A DNA stretch of 64,000 bases from Sipunculus nudus (Eukaryota; Annelida; Sipuncula; Golfingiida; Sipunculidae). The first letter of the stretch is position 1, and every line of letters starts with the position of its first letter. Below the pieces are notes generated by a model, which saw only the letters and a program-made list of their open reading frames with translations, was not told the origin of the DNA and did no database searches. This document shows positions 11,795-24,411 of this stretch, piece by piece. The translations under genes and the position numbers were made by a program. The stretch lies in NCBI GenBank assembly GCA_026874595.1, contig CM049311.1:11003676-11067675 (forward strand). Reading direction: 5' to 3'.

Positions 11795-14217
11795 CGTCTT
11801 TCCATCCAGACAAGTACTAAAGCTTGTGGTGCTATGTAACCATAATTTCAAAAAAACACTCCGCGGGTAAAAAAAAAAATATATGCAGACAATGGTTACA
11901 GGTGATTTCCCGAGGCAGCCAGTCATCCACAATAACAAGCAGGAGTCTCTTCTTGAACTTAAAGGATGGATGCAAGTTCCACCGTCACTGAATTAATACA
12001 AGACATTTTTCCACGAGGTTCCAGTTTTTTATCCCCTGCAGCTAATTACACATTGATCAAGTTTGCGCTTCCTCGGCTTCCTCGTACCATAATTCCTGGA
12101 GATAAAATCCGGATTACTTTTTTTCTGAGAATCTTGCTTGGATAAGCAGACGGTACATGAGATTTGTGATACCTCATTAAACACCAAGTCAGATCCAAGT
12201 CAGAAAAATTCAATTAACCGCTTTACCGACCCAGAATTTTATCGCTTTCCTATCTTTTCTGTTGCTTTAATAAGAATAAATCTAGTATTTCTTGTAACAT
12301 TTGTTTTTCAATTTCGAACCGTACGGGGAACTTCCTGTCGTGTAATTAAAGGACATATTGGATGATCTGGAATGGGTCGGCAGCTGTTGTTTTTCATCAG
12401 ATATTGTTAGTATTATTAGCCAGCGTATTAAAGTGTCCATAAAAAAGAAGAGCACGAGGTCACCTGAGGCATGTATACGAGCGCTGTACGAATGCTGTGC
12501 GATTACTGTGTGAGTGCTTTTCGTGTATGGCCGACCCTTGCACAAGTTGTCCCGAATTCTGCTGAGTTACCAATCATGTCTAAGAGTTTCTACTGGTATC
12601 GTACGAGCTTTCCAGTATGACCCGGAGTTTCCACGAGTTAAAGGCTCTGAGCTTTCCCCTGGCTGCATGCTATGGTCTATCTATGTTAAACAGCTCGGGC
12701 TTTTCTGATGACAAATGTTTGAAATAAATAAATATATTTTCCGTTTTTAAGCATTATTGAAAAGAGACACATGAGAGTACAGTTTTAAGCCTTTAAAACG
12801 CCACATTTAAAACTTTCAAAATATATAAAAACATAACATTTTATAAAAACAAATTGAGATATTAACATCATCACGTTAAGTATTAACCGTCACTACCAAC
12901 AACATCCATTTAACGTAAAAAACATCGAAAATAATTAATAAAAAAATGTTTAAAACGTAACATGATACGCCGATTTGTGTTGGGCGAGTCCCGAGAAACA
13001 CACTGTAACCGTGAGCTCGATGCGAATGCCCCCCGAGTTGTCCCTAGGTACACGTACCGAGCTCTCGACTAGGGGAACAAAATTTGAACATGTTAAAAAA
13101 AGTTTTATGAGCTCCCCGACTCAGATCGACTATGATAAGTTGAAAGTCGAATATATCTCGATTGCTGGCCGAGTTTTTTTTAGAGTTCCAACTCGGGATA
13201 AATTGGGCTTTAAACTCGTGAAAATGAAGGAGCTGCTTATTAGGGGTTTCTACTTAAGGAGTGCATAAATAGTTCAACAAGCTCGGTTGGAATAGCTCCC
13301 GACACCCCGTGAAAGGATTCTTTGAGTGATATCAATGCCTCAACTCAGGGGGTTCTAAACGAATCTACCTGGGCGAGTTAGTATACTGAATCGATTAATT
13401 ACAGTCCTCTTTACGTCAGCTTCTCAATTTCAATGGGACATTGACGTGACAATCATGTCGCATTGATGGCACGAGACATGGATTTCTAATCCACCAAAGG
13501 AAATGATGGAGACCCTTCTCAGTGCTATAACGTCTTAATTGTCTCGGGAAATATCTAGCAAACTGTTAACACAATGTGTCTACATTTGCACATTGACCAG
13601 GTAAAGGACAAGCTGACGTACAGACTACAGTTTTGTCCTAGCACTCAAAGGCCTAATTTGCTTTTTCTGCAACGTTATATATGACACAAATACAGAGACG
13701 CCCAGGAATACTGTCTTAATATCCGCCAAAGAAAGACGGAATGACGTCAGACTACAGCCGCGATGTTCTTAGGGAAAATTAAAACATTCCAGGCTGCATA
13801 AGTTACAGATACACTTTGGAATGTTAAATGTGGAGTTGTTTCAGTAAGACATCCTTAAGTTTCTTGTATTAAAGACTAAAAGACATCTAGATATTAATGT
13901 ATCAAGCTATTGCTATATGTATATTTTTATATACTTTTTTAAAAGAAAACTTGCAATTGAGGATTTCATCTAATGATTATTCCATGACATCGCATGATTC
14001 ACATAGGAATTAGGTCACTTTAGGTGCACGCCTATATAAAACTCTCCTGAACAGACCAGTGTTAATGTATACAGTGAAACCTTACGAATACGCCGACACC
14101 GCTGCACTGTGATTTAACCATAATAAACAGGTGCACGCATTGCAGAGGTTCGCAAAGTCCAATGTTGTATATAACAGGGGCATGATATGTGCATATATAT
14201 ATATATATATATATTAT
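11795..14217. other. No gene supported
   Basis: Mixed sequence. The longest ORF is 97 codons (12975-13268), with no recognisable motif. Around 12.6-13.3 kb the words GAGTT and GAGCT recur more than expected, suggesting an old degraded repeat that I cannot classify. Confidence 0.4.
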
Positions 14218-14294
14218 ATGGAACATGAATACACAGAAAAGTCGGTTCACTCCCATCGGCAGTGAACCGACTTTTCTGTCTATTCATGTTCCAT
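14218..14294. repeat. Near-perfect 34-bp-arm hairpin
   Basis: Arms at 14218-14251 and 14261-14294 are inverted copies that differ at one base, around a 9-nt loop (14252-14260). The arms contain GAAAAGTCGGTTCACT and its complement. It lies just after a (TA)n run. It may be a foldback/MITE core, or the template of a pre-miRNA-like hairpin. Confidence 0.9.
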
Positions 14295-14330
14295 TTCTTT
14301 GTACAACGAACCAGCATGGCTATTCATTCA

Positions 14331-14418
<88 letters not shown>
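14331..14418. repeat. (TC)n-(TA)n compound microsatellite
   Basis: About 28 TC units run directly into about 15 TA units. ORFs across it are artefacts. Confidence 0.97.
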
Positions 14419-14421
<3 letters not shown>

Positions 14422-15355
14422 AGAAACAGAAACCAATGAGAGACGGAAAGTAAAGCAAATGGGGAAAATTAAAAAAAAAAATCCCTATTTCACATTCTGA
14501 GTACAGAAGGTTACGGTCGGAGTGAATATTTAAGTCAGATTACAACTGAAAAAAACTGGTTAATTTTACCTAGCACTACTGTATATAATATATATAAGGG
14601 TCGACCATTACGCACATGCTCGTGGGAAAAGTCCATTACATACTGAAGAATGAATATCGAGCAAAATGCTTGCAGCCATCACGACCTTTTCCCGTCCATG
14701 CGGGACTGACACTGATCTAATACACTGCGTTTTATGACATTTACCAGTCGACCTGTACCTTTCTTTTTTCATTGATATTTATCCCGGTTTACGGTCATGT
14801 TTGTTTGTTCTATAAACGTCATAGAACAGGAAATACGTCAAGCGCTATGGTATTCCGTATGGTAACGGATTCATCTCTTCTCTTCCGACTCCATACTCTG
14901 TTGTGTTGTATGCAATATTATATATACAGAACTATATATACAGGATAACCGTTCCCCGCGACCACCTCAGTTTAGCGTCCCTCTCGAATTAACGATCACT
15001 CTTAATGGTCCTATTCATATTTGCATTTTTTTCTCAAAATTTAAACCAACCGCAGGCATTCTGCGTTGTTTAAGCTTGTTTGTTACTTCATAGGGAGACA
15101 TCGACCATCGACAATCATACCACTAAAATATGGACTTAACGTTAAATGAAGCCGAGCGTTGAACAGAAACCCTTACAGTGAGTCACCAATTAGTCCACCA
15201 CTTAGCACAGGGCATGCGATCGAACATGTGCAATAAATCAGTGTTATTTGGTGGTCAGACTGGATAGCCTACAATATTTCGATTAATGACCGATTATGGT
15301 TAAATTAAAATAGTTATCATTGCATTCGTACTGATATCATATCAATTTTACCATT
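14422..15355. other. No gene seen
   Basis: No coding or RNA gene signal on either strand. Confidence 0.4.
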
Positions 15356-16656
15356 TTATATATATATATCTTTATTCTGGAAATGAAGGCCTCAGGCCCA
15401 TATATCCAACATATATACATACAAAATACATAATACATAATACATGGTCACGTGAAAAAAAAAAAAAACCAATAAATGATAAGAATAAATAATTAATAAA
15501 TAAACAATTAAATGAATACAGTTTTCAAAAATACACAGTTATCATTAATAAAATATTAACAGAAATAACAATTTTATCAACTGAATAAATACCCAATGTA
15601 ATTTTATCAGGTAACTATTTGTGTTTCACAAAATGATTAAAGTTAATGGTAATTACATAGAATAAATTTCATAACAACATAAAATATGAATATTAATATA
15701 TACATAAAATATAATATACATAAAATTGTTCACTTACTAGTTCAAAGAATCATTTAGAATTGACTCTCTTTTAACAAATGCAAAATATACAAATGCTGAA
15801 AGCTTATTAATTGTGACATAATTTGTTGTGGACATTAATGAAACAAAAGACATATCTTTAAATTCAGACAGATATTTTTCTCTTAATGAAATATATAAAG
15901 GACATTTAATGACAAAATGGAACTCATCTTCAATATATGATTCTCCATGTTTAAGACAAAATTTACAACATCTCTCTTCCCAGGCTATTTTCTTGTGGCG
16001 ACCAACTTCTACTTCTAAGCTATGTGATGATGTTCTAAGTCTTGCTAAACTAATTCTATATCTTTTATTTGGAACTGCTGATAAATATAATTCAGTGTTT
16101 AATAAGCTTTTAAAGATAGCATATGTTTTTAATCTTCCATTATTTTCTATGTTAGCTGTCCATTCTTGTCTTTCATTATCATGCAACCTTTGTTTGAAAC
16201 CTGACAGAAATATATTAATATTACCTACATCTTGAAATATCCATGTATATCCAAATCCGATTGAAAATAATATATTTTTTACCCTTGTTGCCCACGTATA
16301 CTTTCCTAATTCATCTAGCCTATGTAATTTAGAATATAAACGCTTAGGGTACCTATAATTTTCCATTCTTAGTAATTTAACCCAATAAGAAATACATTTT
16401 AACATAAATCTGATTTTCAGAGAAAACCTTCCACACTCACCAAGTGCTGCAGCATTTGGTGAAGAAGAGTTAATCCCAAGTATGTATTTACAAAATTTAT
16501 TGTGGACCTGTTCTATTTTATCTTGTTTTTTGTAACCCCACAATTCACTGCCATATGAAAGTACAGGTACAACCATCTTATCAAATAAAGAAAATGATTC
16601 TTTTACAGTAATATATTTATTATCAGAAATGAATTTTACCATTTTATTGTCTAACC
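15356..16656 (-). mobile_element. 5'-truncated non-LTR retrotransposon (LINE)
   Basis: On the minus strand the fragment holds the C-terminal part of an ORF2, a ~350-bp AT-rich 3' UTR, then GGCCTGAGGCCTTCATTTCC, AATAAAG and a (TA)n tail at the 3' end (about 15370-15356). A microsatellite tail instead of poly(A) is typical of CR1/L2-like LINEs, but I cannot fix the clade. It breaks off upstream near 16656, so the endonuclease and RT palm are missing: a dead-on-arrival copy. Confidence 0.85.
15737..16642 (-). CDS. LINE ORF2 C-terminal fragment (reverse transcriptase thumb and zinc knuckle)
   Basis: An uninterrupted 301-codon stretch. Residues 18-36 contain FSLFDKMVVPVLSYGSELWG (17-36), the conserved motif following the RT palm in many animal non-LTR elements. 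Residues 226-247 form a zinc-knuckle-like C-x2-C-x12-H-x4-C. The frame is open a little upstream of the listed Met, so the start is not a true start; the protein is truncated at the N terminus. The remaining frame has no stop or frameshift, so the insertion is fairly recent or the family is young. A 135-codon plus-strand ORF inside it is a shadow. Confidence 0.85.
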   Translation of the reverse strand: MVKFISDNKYITVKESFSLFDKMVVPVLSYGSELWGYKKQDKIEQVHNKFCKYILGINSSSPNAAALGECGRFSLKIRFMLKCISYWVKLLRMENYRYPKRLYSKLHRLDELGKYTWATRVKNILFSIGFGYTWIFQDVGNINIFLSGFKQRLHDNERQEWTANIENNGRLKTYAIFKSLLNTELYLSAVPNKRYRISLARLRTSSHSLEVEVGRHKKIAWEERCCKFCLKHGESYIEDEFHFVIKCPLYISLREKYLSEFKDMSFVSLMSTTNYVTINKLSAFVYFAFVKRESILNDSLN

Positions 16657-19600
16657 TGAAAGTCAGAACAGAAGAAACAACGGTTGGAAGCTTGAAATAT
16701 AAAAATAAGTGAAGTTACACCGTATGTGTAACAGTGGCGTACGTGCTATATTTATGTTCAAGCGGGTTATACGGCGCCACAAGAGAAACTTTCGGATCAG
16801 TTTTGTTTGGGCCAAACCTTCCTCGAGCCGTTGCCGTATCTGTACTTGTGTTGAACGTAACTTGTGTTGAACGATTAAATAAACCTTAGGTTCTGCATTT
16901 TCTTTGCCTGTCATCATTTCCCCCAATTATTATCTAATACTTATGATAATTATCTCATCTTTGTTTCGAAGAAACATAAACAAAATAATGTTCCATGGAT
17001 GGTTAAGTCGGTCGCTCAAAATGATTTATCTTTGTTGTAATAGCGTGTACTGAATCTCGGAATCGTCACGGATTCGTGATTTTCAGGAAGTCACCACACT
17101 TTCCGTGCAGGCGCAGATTAGTAAGGACCAACACTAATCTAGCTAGCTGGTGCCCTGATTTTTATCTCACTGGTGTGTCCTTTTCGAAAGACGGGCAACA
17201 TGGTATATATCATGCATGGGAGAAAGGTCTTGGATAAAACAATTTAATATATCATGTAAACTTTTAACCCAAGCAGAGGACATGAAGCCGATGGAACTAA
17301 AAGTTTGCCGAATCGTAATGAATTTCTGTGATTTTTCTGTTGTTCATTTTCATCAACGTAAGTGACATTGACGAAAACATAGCAAGCAAGCGTGTCCGTA
17401 GATCTAGGGGTAATATAGCTGAAAAAAAACATGGTCTTCCATAAACGAATGTTATCATTAGCATCATTAGAAATCAAAACTGTTTTTGACTTGACAAAGG
17501 ACTAGGATTATCTAACGTCCAATACTGCAATAAAACGACTGCTGTGAAGGATAAAATAAATTAAAGAGTAATTTAAATCTAATTAGGCACTTACTCAGAC
17601 AAGTTAAAAAAATCACTGCATTCCTTAGATAAGACATTCTACATGTGTTTTAAACATCTGTAGGATGAGATAGACAAAAAACAGTTCTCCGTGATGCAAT
17701 GACGTCAATAGTGACGTCAAAAGTGAGGGGAGCTTTTCCGTTAATTTAACATCTGGCCGCGTGAATAAATATTAAGGCTATGTTGCTGCGTTGAGATACC
17801 AAAGTCCATAAAAAACCCGAGCGTCGATCTTTCCTCACAGGCCAAAAAAGACACATGCAACTTTGAACAAAGTCTTAGATTCTGTCGGAAAACGTAATTG
17901 GTAATTTCTATTAAGCAGGGGCGGCTTAACATGTACACATTCGAAGATTGTTTTCCCTCATAATGTTCTAAATAGCTAGTTTAATCCTGAGAAAATACTT
18001 GAGTCTTCGAGTCCAAATCCCAGTCTATTAATACAGTTATATTTTCTTTTACCCCTCTGTCGAATATAGACTGCTTCTAATTGAAATTGTTTCATGATGC
18101 ATAAACTGCATACCGTGGTGGTCTTAGAGATGGCAGAGATGGACAAACTTGAGCCCGGCATCGTTTTTGTCCTGTGACGAATTTTCTGTTTACTCAAACA
18201 CTCTCGGATAGAGTAATGCGATTTAAGTCTTCATTGAGATTTAGCGGCCATGTTTTATACATGTTAGACGCTGGTGACAGACGTTGCACTATTTCAGAGT
18301 AAGTCTTTTAAAATTATGTTTTAATTAATTCCAAAATTGGTAACGATTAGCGGTAAAAAAGCTACAATGATGAACTGAAGATGAATGCTGTACATTTCAA
18401 CTGAAATGGACGCACAAATATTTGGTTTTACAAATATGGCAAGTAAACGGTGTGCTTAATATGCCATAATAGTATTGCTGTTTTTAAGGAATATAAGTTG
18501 AAGAGACATTTTTACACAGAAAACTAACTTTGAGAGTAATTTATCAGTAAGGAAGCTACAATGTTAAGCTAGAAAGAAGTTTAAAACAGCAACACGTGTT
18601 TGTAAACAAGCTTATAAAATTGCAAAACAATAACAAGGCGTTTTCCCAATTTTTAAAAGACATTATACATGGCCATGTTGATGTAACATGCTCAGAAATC
18701 AGAGCAAAAATTGAAACTATATCTTTCTGCGAGAGAACTGTAGTATATCGTATCTATGACATTTCCCAGAATCTCTATGAACCGCTACTCGAGGTTGGAA
18801 AGTCATTCGAGTAGTTCTCACTGGCACGATACGAGACACACTAACGGACATATAAGACACAGCAGAACAACTCGTGTCTATCAGGGGAATTGATTAAAAT
18901 TGGAAAACATAAGAGCTATCATCAGTAAGGGTCACCACGCTAGACTTGTAATTGTAAAAGTTTTCTCCGATCAGACCCTTGGCGCAGGTCCTTGCGCCCC
19001 TTTTACCGGATTAGTTACGGCTACGGGTCACAGGCGAAACACAAAATATCATGAATTTTTCTAATCTATTAGATTAGAATAGTTATAAACTTTGGTTAAT
19101 TGTAAGTCCTAGAGTGACAGGGCAGGCTACCAGAAGGCAAGGAAGGTACGATCGGGAAGAAAAAATCTACAGCCAGATGAGGCTGACATCATCGGCGATA
19201 TCTGACTTTAAAGAAACATTTAAACTTTAGAAAGCATGATTTTCTACCGTTCCCTTTACAACCTAATCTTAGTGGCATGGCTCCCTGTCTCCTTAAATAT
19301 AACATAATCTGGAGCTATTACATAGGTAAACAGGAAAATATTATGGAAAGTATATATCAAACGATTCACATTTCCAAAGGATTGTTGATAAAAACGTTAT
19401 TACTTAGTATTGTCACGATTTCTAGATGGCAATGTCCTTAAGTAGAAATGTCACTTCGGAGTTCTGGTTTCAAGCTGCCGTCCGCCTTGGGGTGAATGGT
19501 CATAATTTTAGCGCAGATTATGATAAGGAATGTTCTAGGAAGTAACCCTTTGGTTATGGCATTAAACTTCGGAGCCAAAGGTTCCCTGAACTACGGGGTT

Positions 19601-22600
19601 CGGACCTTTATTGCTTATCCTATAATAACAGAGACCAAGAAAGCTTGATCATGATAAACAATTATATCATTCTTACCGATATAGACAGCCCATTGACCTA
19701 TCTTTAAAAACATATGTGAATGACAGTCTAGCATAGCTAGGAACTCGCCTCCACAGCACGGGTTTGATTATATTTCAACAACCCCCAAACACACACACCT
19801 ACACTGGTATTTAAATCTATGGTTGGATATGATGAGTGAAAATTCTATTCCAACTTAAATTCAAACATTTTATGTGAACTGGGAAGTGACATAAAGCTCT
19901 TGACACATTTTGTATATTGAAATCAAATTTATTAACCGCAACAATCAAAATGTGCTCCGACAGAGAGAGTAATCCATACGTTTTGAAGAAGACTGTTAAT
20001 TAAATAGTTTAAATGGTGATTTAATAATTATTATGTATTTGTTATAAACATTAGCAGATTATTCATTAAAAAAAAATATTTTAACCATCCGAAATTTGGA
20101 ATTGTACAATGGAATGAGATCAAGGTTAAATTGGAAACGGGAAGACAGGAATGACGTCGGTTGACGAATTTGGAGTTGAAAAATAACACGAATATAACTA
20201 GAATGGAACTCTGGGTCCGCACAAGTCTTCCTGGGTGTATGTTTACGAACATAGGAAAAACATAACCTCCTCGCAACAAGTTTCTCTCTCTATGATATAA
20301 CTCTTTTTGGCGAGTTATCGAGTGCAAATAACCGAGGCTATATTAACAGTGGGTGAATAACAATTGGCATTGGCCCTGTTAGAGAATAAACTGTAAGTAT
20401 TGCTTTAAACTTTTAAGGCTATCCATTTTCCCCATTTTATTTGCTGAAGATGCGTAGCAAGCAAGATTTAAAATTGTATCCTATTCGGGTATCATATCCC
20501 CCGATACAGGTCTGGGTGACAGGTATGATGTCTTTGTGAAATATACAGGAACCCTTGTACACAAGGAAAAGTTATAATGTTTTACCATTGGTTCAAGAGC
20601 CTCGAGGGAATAGAAAGGGTGCAAAGGTCTTGTACCCCAGAGCTGATTGTATCCAGGAACAAAGTCTGGTATTGAAAGGAAGGCCACAAAAAATGGCACC
20701 CAACCTAGGGACAAGCATTTCATGTACGCTCAAGAAGGCGTGATCTCTAGGGCCTCCTCTACTGACTGTCAGTTCTGTTTATCCCGCCTAAATGAGGTTT
20801 TGATAAATGCTTATAGGCCATTTCTCTGGCTACGAGCGTTGGATCTGAAATGTCAGGGGATTTAATGTGCATTTTCAATCAAAACAGAGTACATTCACTC
20901 CGACATTATGCCAGCAACAGACACAGCATAACGCTGTGTTTTTGGTTTGTAACATATATTCTATTATTTTCTGGAACTCACTATACCTGTATCATATGAA
21001 GAATATTAACTACCACGAGGATGGGCGAGGCTTGTATCGTCCTAGTTTTTCTTTGCTGTATTGTCTCCTTAACTTATTGTAAAAAAATGATTGAATATCA
21101 CTGATTTTTTTCAGATATACGGAATATCATGAAAAGTTTATTCGGATCCATTGCATATTTGTTTAAAATTTTGAATTGTTAACATCTGTGTTATAGGAAG
21201 TAATTGCTACTGGGACTGTCATGAATTTCTAACGTTGAAAAAAAAAGACTGGAGAATTAAAATGACGTAATATGGACTTCTATATATGGAATGTACACTC
21301 AACGCCCAGTTTACAGCTTCTTAACAAAACGTTGACCTAAGATTTAAGTAAAAGGTTCTTATCTGTGACGAAAAATATCTATAAGTTTTGTTAGTAAATC
21401 ATGCAGATAAATGTCATTTTTTTCAAACCGATTCTCGCAAACAGGAAATCTCTCATTAAATCCTCGTTTTTCATCATCATAACATTATATACATTCATAT
21501 GTTTCCATCACATCATCATTTCAAAGCAAGTAACAACTTCTCTCTTTTCGCATAAGTTAATGATACTTCAACACCGTCTGAATCAATCCTTTTTCATGTA
21601 TAAATCATCCAGTAGATCACATGGCAAGCAAAGCCAAAATCAGCAAGCAGAACAGATCAAATAAAACCAAATCCGCCGGTGCGTTCTTCTAAAAAATATC
21701 TTATTACCCATTTTCTTTGATCTAATTCTAAAATCAGTAGCAGCTCTTCGGGATAATCCCAAGGCTGCCAAAGCTGGTTTAGGAAGGGATCTTCAGTCTA
21801 CGACTCATTAAAGTATCATCATTGACTGTTATTGAATATGACAGGTTGTACTAGCAGTCAGTCTTCTCACCATAGGAAACGCTTAATTCTGCAAAAGCTG
21901 ACAGTTTGGCTGCCTAACTTTAGTAAATCGATCATTATTATGTTTATTACTCCTGCGGGAATTATAAAATGGTACATTCTGTGTACACATTCTAAGTTCT
22001 AAAGCACTTTGCTATTATTAAGTTATTAAGTTGTTACTGCCATAAATGTTTTAGGATTTCGAGAGCTTAGGAACCTGCGTTGTAAGCAGGAACTCTATCA
22101 TAAAGTCTTCTATTTTCAATGTCTTTAAAACCGCATAAATGTACAGCGTTTTAGAAATTGGAAAAAATGAAACATCAATGTAGTTTTATAGAAATCTGTG
22201 AACACATAAGTAAAATAACGAACCTTTTATGATCTTTATTCTTGATGATTCCATATAACAGATTGGTGCAAAAAGCTCTTACCTCAAGATATTTGAAGTT
22301 TTGGATCATTTCGTCAGATTGGACACTCCTGTGTAACCGAGGAACTAATGATGAGTTATTTAAAATCACTTAACATCCAAAGAAACGGTACATTCTTATA
22401 TTATATTATTCAATGATCACAATGTATGCAGCACACCGCCCTCTGTTACTCTTATTTTAAAATTAATCGAATTAAGCCATGAATTTTATATGAACGAGAT
22501 ACTTCATTACTAAATAGTAAACCTTGTTTCCTGTACTGTTCAATGGTGAATACTCACAAAAATAATTTCACATATTAGTTTGTTTTTACTACTCAAAATA

Positions 22601-22943
22601 TTCAGTGCAGCACTGCCAGCAAATCAGTGATTGATCAGTGACACTAAACAATGTCTGTATCGTATAGTGAACACGTCAAACCTGAGATTAAAGGGACCAT
22701 TAGGCTAAACAATAGAATTAAAAAGTTCTTAAAGTTCCCTCTTTTTATGATGTCCGATTCACGTAGCTTTAGCTTGGGTCTGCTCACCGTGTTATTGATG
22801 CTTATTTTTTATTTCACATTGATGTATGGTCTACCGATGTATGGTTCTTATTTCTTGTACCCGTTTGCCTTTACATGTTGGATACGGTCATATATTCTTA
22901 AATATATGTTATATACATATCTGTAACCCGGATATGTTTCCTA
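16657..22943. other. Long stretch without a supported gene
   Basis: ORFs here are at most 98 codons (20031-20327, minus) and show no recognisable domain. I looked at 20480-20870, which is less AT-rich, in all frames without recognising a protein. A close pair of CREs is listed separately at 17700-17719. Confidence 0.4.
17700..17719. promoter_or_regulatory. Two consensus CREs (TGACGTCA) 12 bp apart
   Basis: Perfect palindromic TGACGTCA occurs at 17700-17707 and 17712-17719. These are CREB/ATF site consensus sequences. No neighbouring first exon is recognised, so a role as promoter or enhancer is inference. Confidence 0.5.
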
Positions 22944-23025
22944 ATATATATGTATATATATAAATATATAAACATTTATATCAATATATCCTTATATATC
23001 CTTATATATATATATATATATATTA

Positions 23026-23061
<36 letters not shown>
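22944..23061. repeat. AT-rich (TA)n / TATATCC satellite-like stretch
   Basis: Alternating TA with interspersed ATATCCT and AATAT words. Confidence 0.85.
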
Positions 23062-23064
<3 letters not shown>

Positions 23065-23440
23065 CCTAATATAAATATCAATATCCGAAGCGGATCGCGG
23101 GTGGTGTTTCCAGCGCGTCCTGACACCCCCATCCACCATCCTTTTTCAGCCTTCGTGACCTTTTTTAGATTAATTGTTGTGGCCAGGACCCCCTTTTCTC
23201 GAACTAGGGACCTTATAAGATAATGTCATTAGACCTTCTGCCTTCGACCCCTCCTTTTCCTAAATATTTGATCCGCTCAAGTATATATATGCTGAAAGAA
23301 AAACATTCTTGTATATATCTTAAATGAAATTCTTAAATAAAGTTCTTAAATGTAAACTCAAAATAATCATAACACATTTTGTATACCAATAACTGAGTTT
23401 CTTAAACATAGCTATCGGGATCTGATCTCCTCAGTTAGTA

Positions 23441-24411
23441 CAGTAGAGCGTCGTTTATCCGAACAAATCGGGGACAAGTTTTCTCGTCGGATAGATAGTC
23501 GCTCGGATAACCCTTTTATTTGATTTTGTACCATGATTTTCAATCTACCACTGAATACCGGGCCATGTCAGATACTGACAAAACCTTAGTTAATGATGCT
23601 AGCCCTTTATAAAGTTCACAACACTGAATATCGGGCCATATCAGATACTGACAAACCAAAATTAATGAAGTTAGCCCTTTATAAAGTTTACAACGGAATT
23701 AGCGTTGCATTTCCCATAATAAATATATTTATCATGTAAAATAAAAAAAAAAATATTGTAAGGCCAAAAAAAATAAAAGTTATCATTCTCAGGCTCTGCC
23801 CGCACCAATTTTAAACCCCCGCATCAAAAATTTTATTTTGATTTTCAATAAAAACTTATCAATTTTGAGCTGCAGCGGCTCGGACATTTCTTTCAAGAAG
23901 ATAAAATCATACAATTTCCTTTGTTATGTAGTGCTTTCACTTGTTTAGCAAAACAAATCTGTCATTATCATGCTTTTCCCTTATCATTTGACATTTTTAT
24001 CGAAACATAAATGATTTGACATACCGTTACCTAGAAACTGTACCGGACGAACTGGGAAGTTTCGAATATACAATATTTTCAAAAAAATAAATGCAGTCAC
24101 ATTTAATACTCATTTTATTATACGTCCCATCCAATAGTATTATTTCTTTATTTAATCCGTTATGGTTTTGTCTGATTAGCACCAATGTATCGGCTGCCTG
24201 ATTAAAGACGAACCGTGTACAAGACTGACCTGCTATATGTTGTACTATTCGACATCATGCTAATCTCTGTACTTTTTCTCTGATAAGACGATATTTTACA
24301 CTAACTTTTCGGATATTTCATTCGTTTAAGAAAAATGTTCGGGTTCTCAGTGCACGGTTTCGGATAAATGATTATTGGATAAATTATGTTTGGATAAACG
24401 ACACTCTACTA
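23441..24411. mobile_element. pogo/Tigger-like (Tc1-mariner) non-autonomous element
   Basis: The terminal inverted repeat starts CAGTAGAGCGTCGTTTATCC at the left and, reverse complemented, TAGTAGAGTGTCGTTTATCC at the right. TA dinucleotides flank it at 23439-23440 and 24412-24413. The CAGTAGA...TTATCC TIR and TA target are characteristic of the pogo/Tigger group. At 971 bp there is no DDE transposase. A 72-73-bp tandem duplication occupies 23550-23622 and 23623-23694. Confidence 0.87.

Noticed and set aside
10698-11938. Three overlapping 327-371-codon minus-strand ORFs rich in Leu and Ser
   Set aside because: They are translations of a (CT)n-based minisatellite in all three frames, with no domain and no splice context.
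23190-23215. tRNA box-B-like GTTCGAG on the minus strand
   Set aside because: No matching T-stem and no A box at the correct distance, so neither a tRNA nor a clear tRNA-derived SINE.
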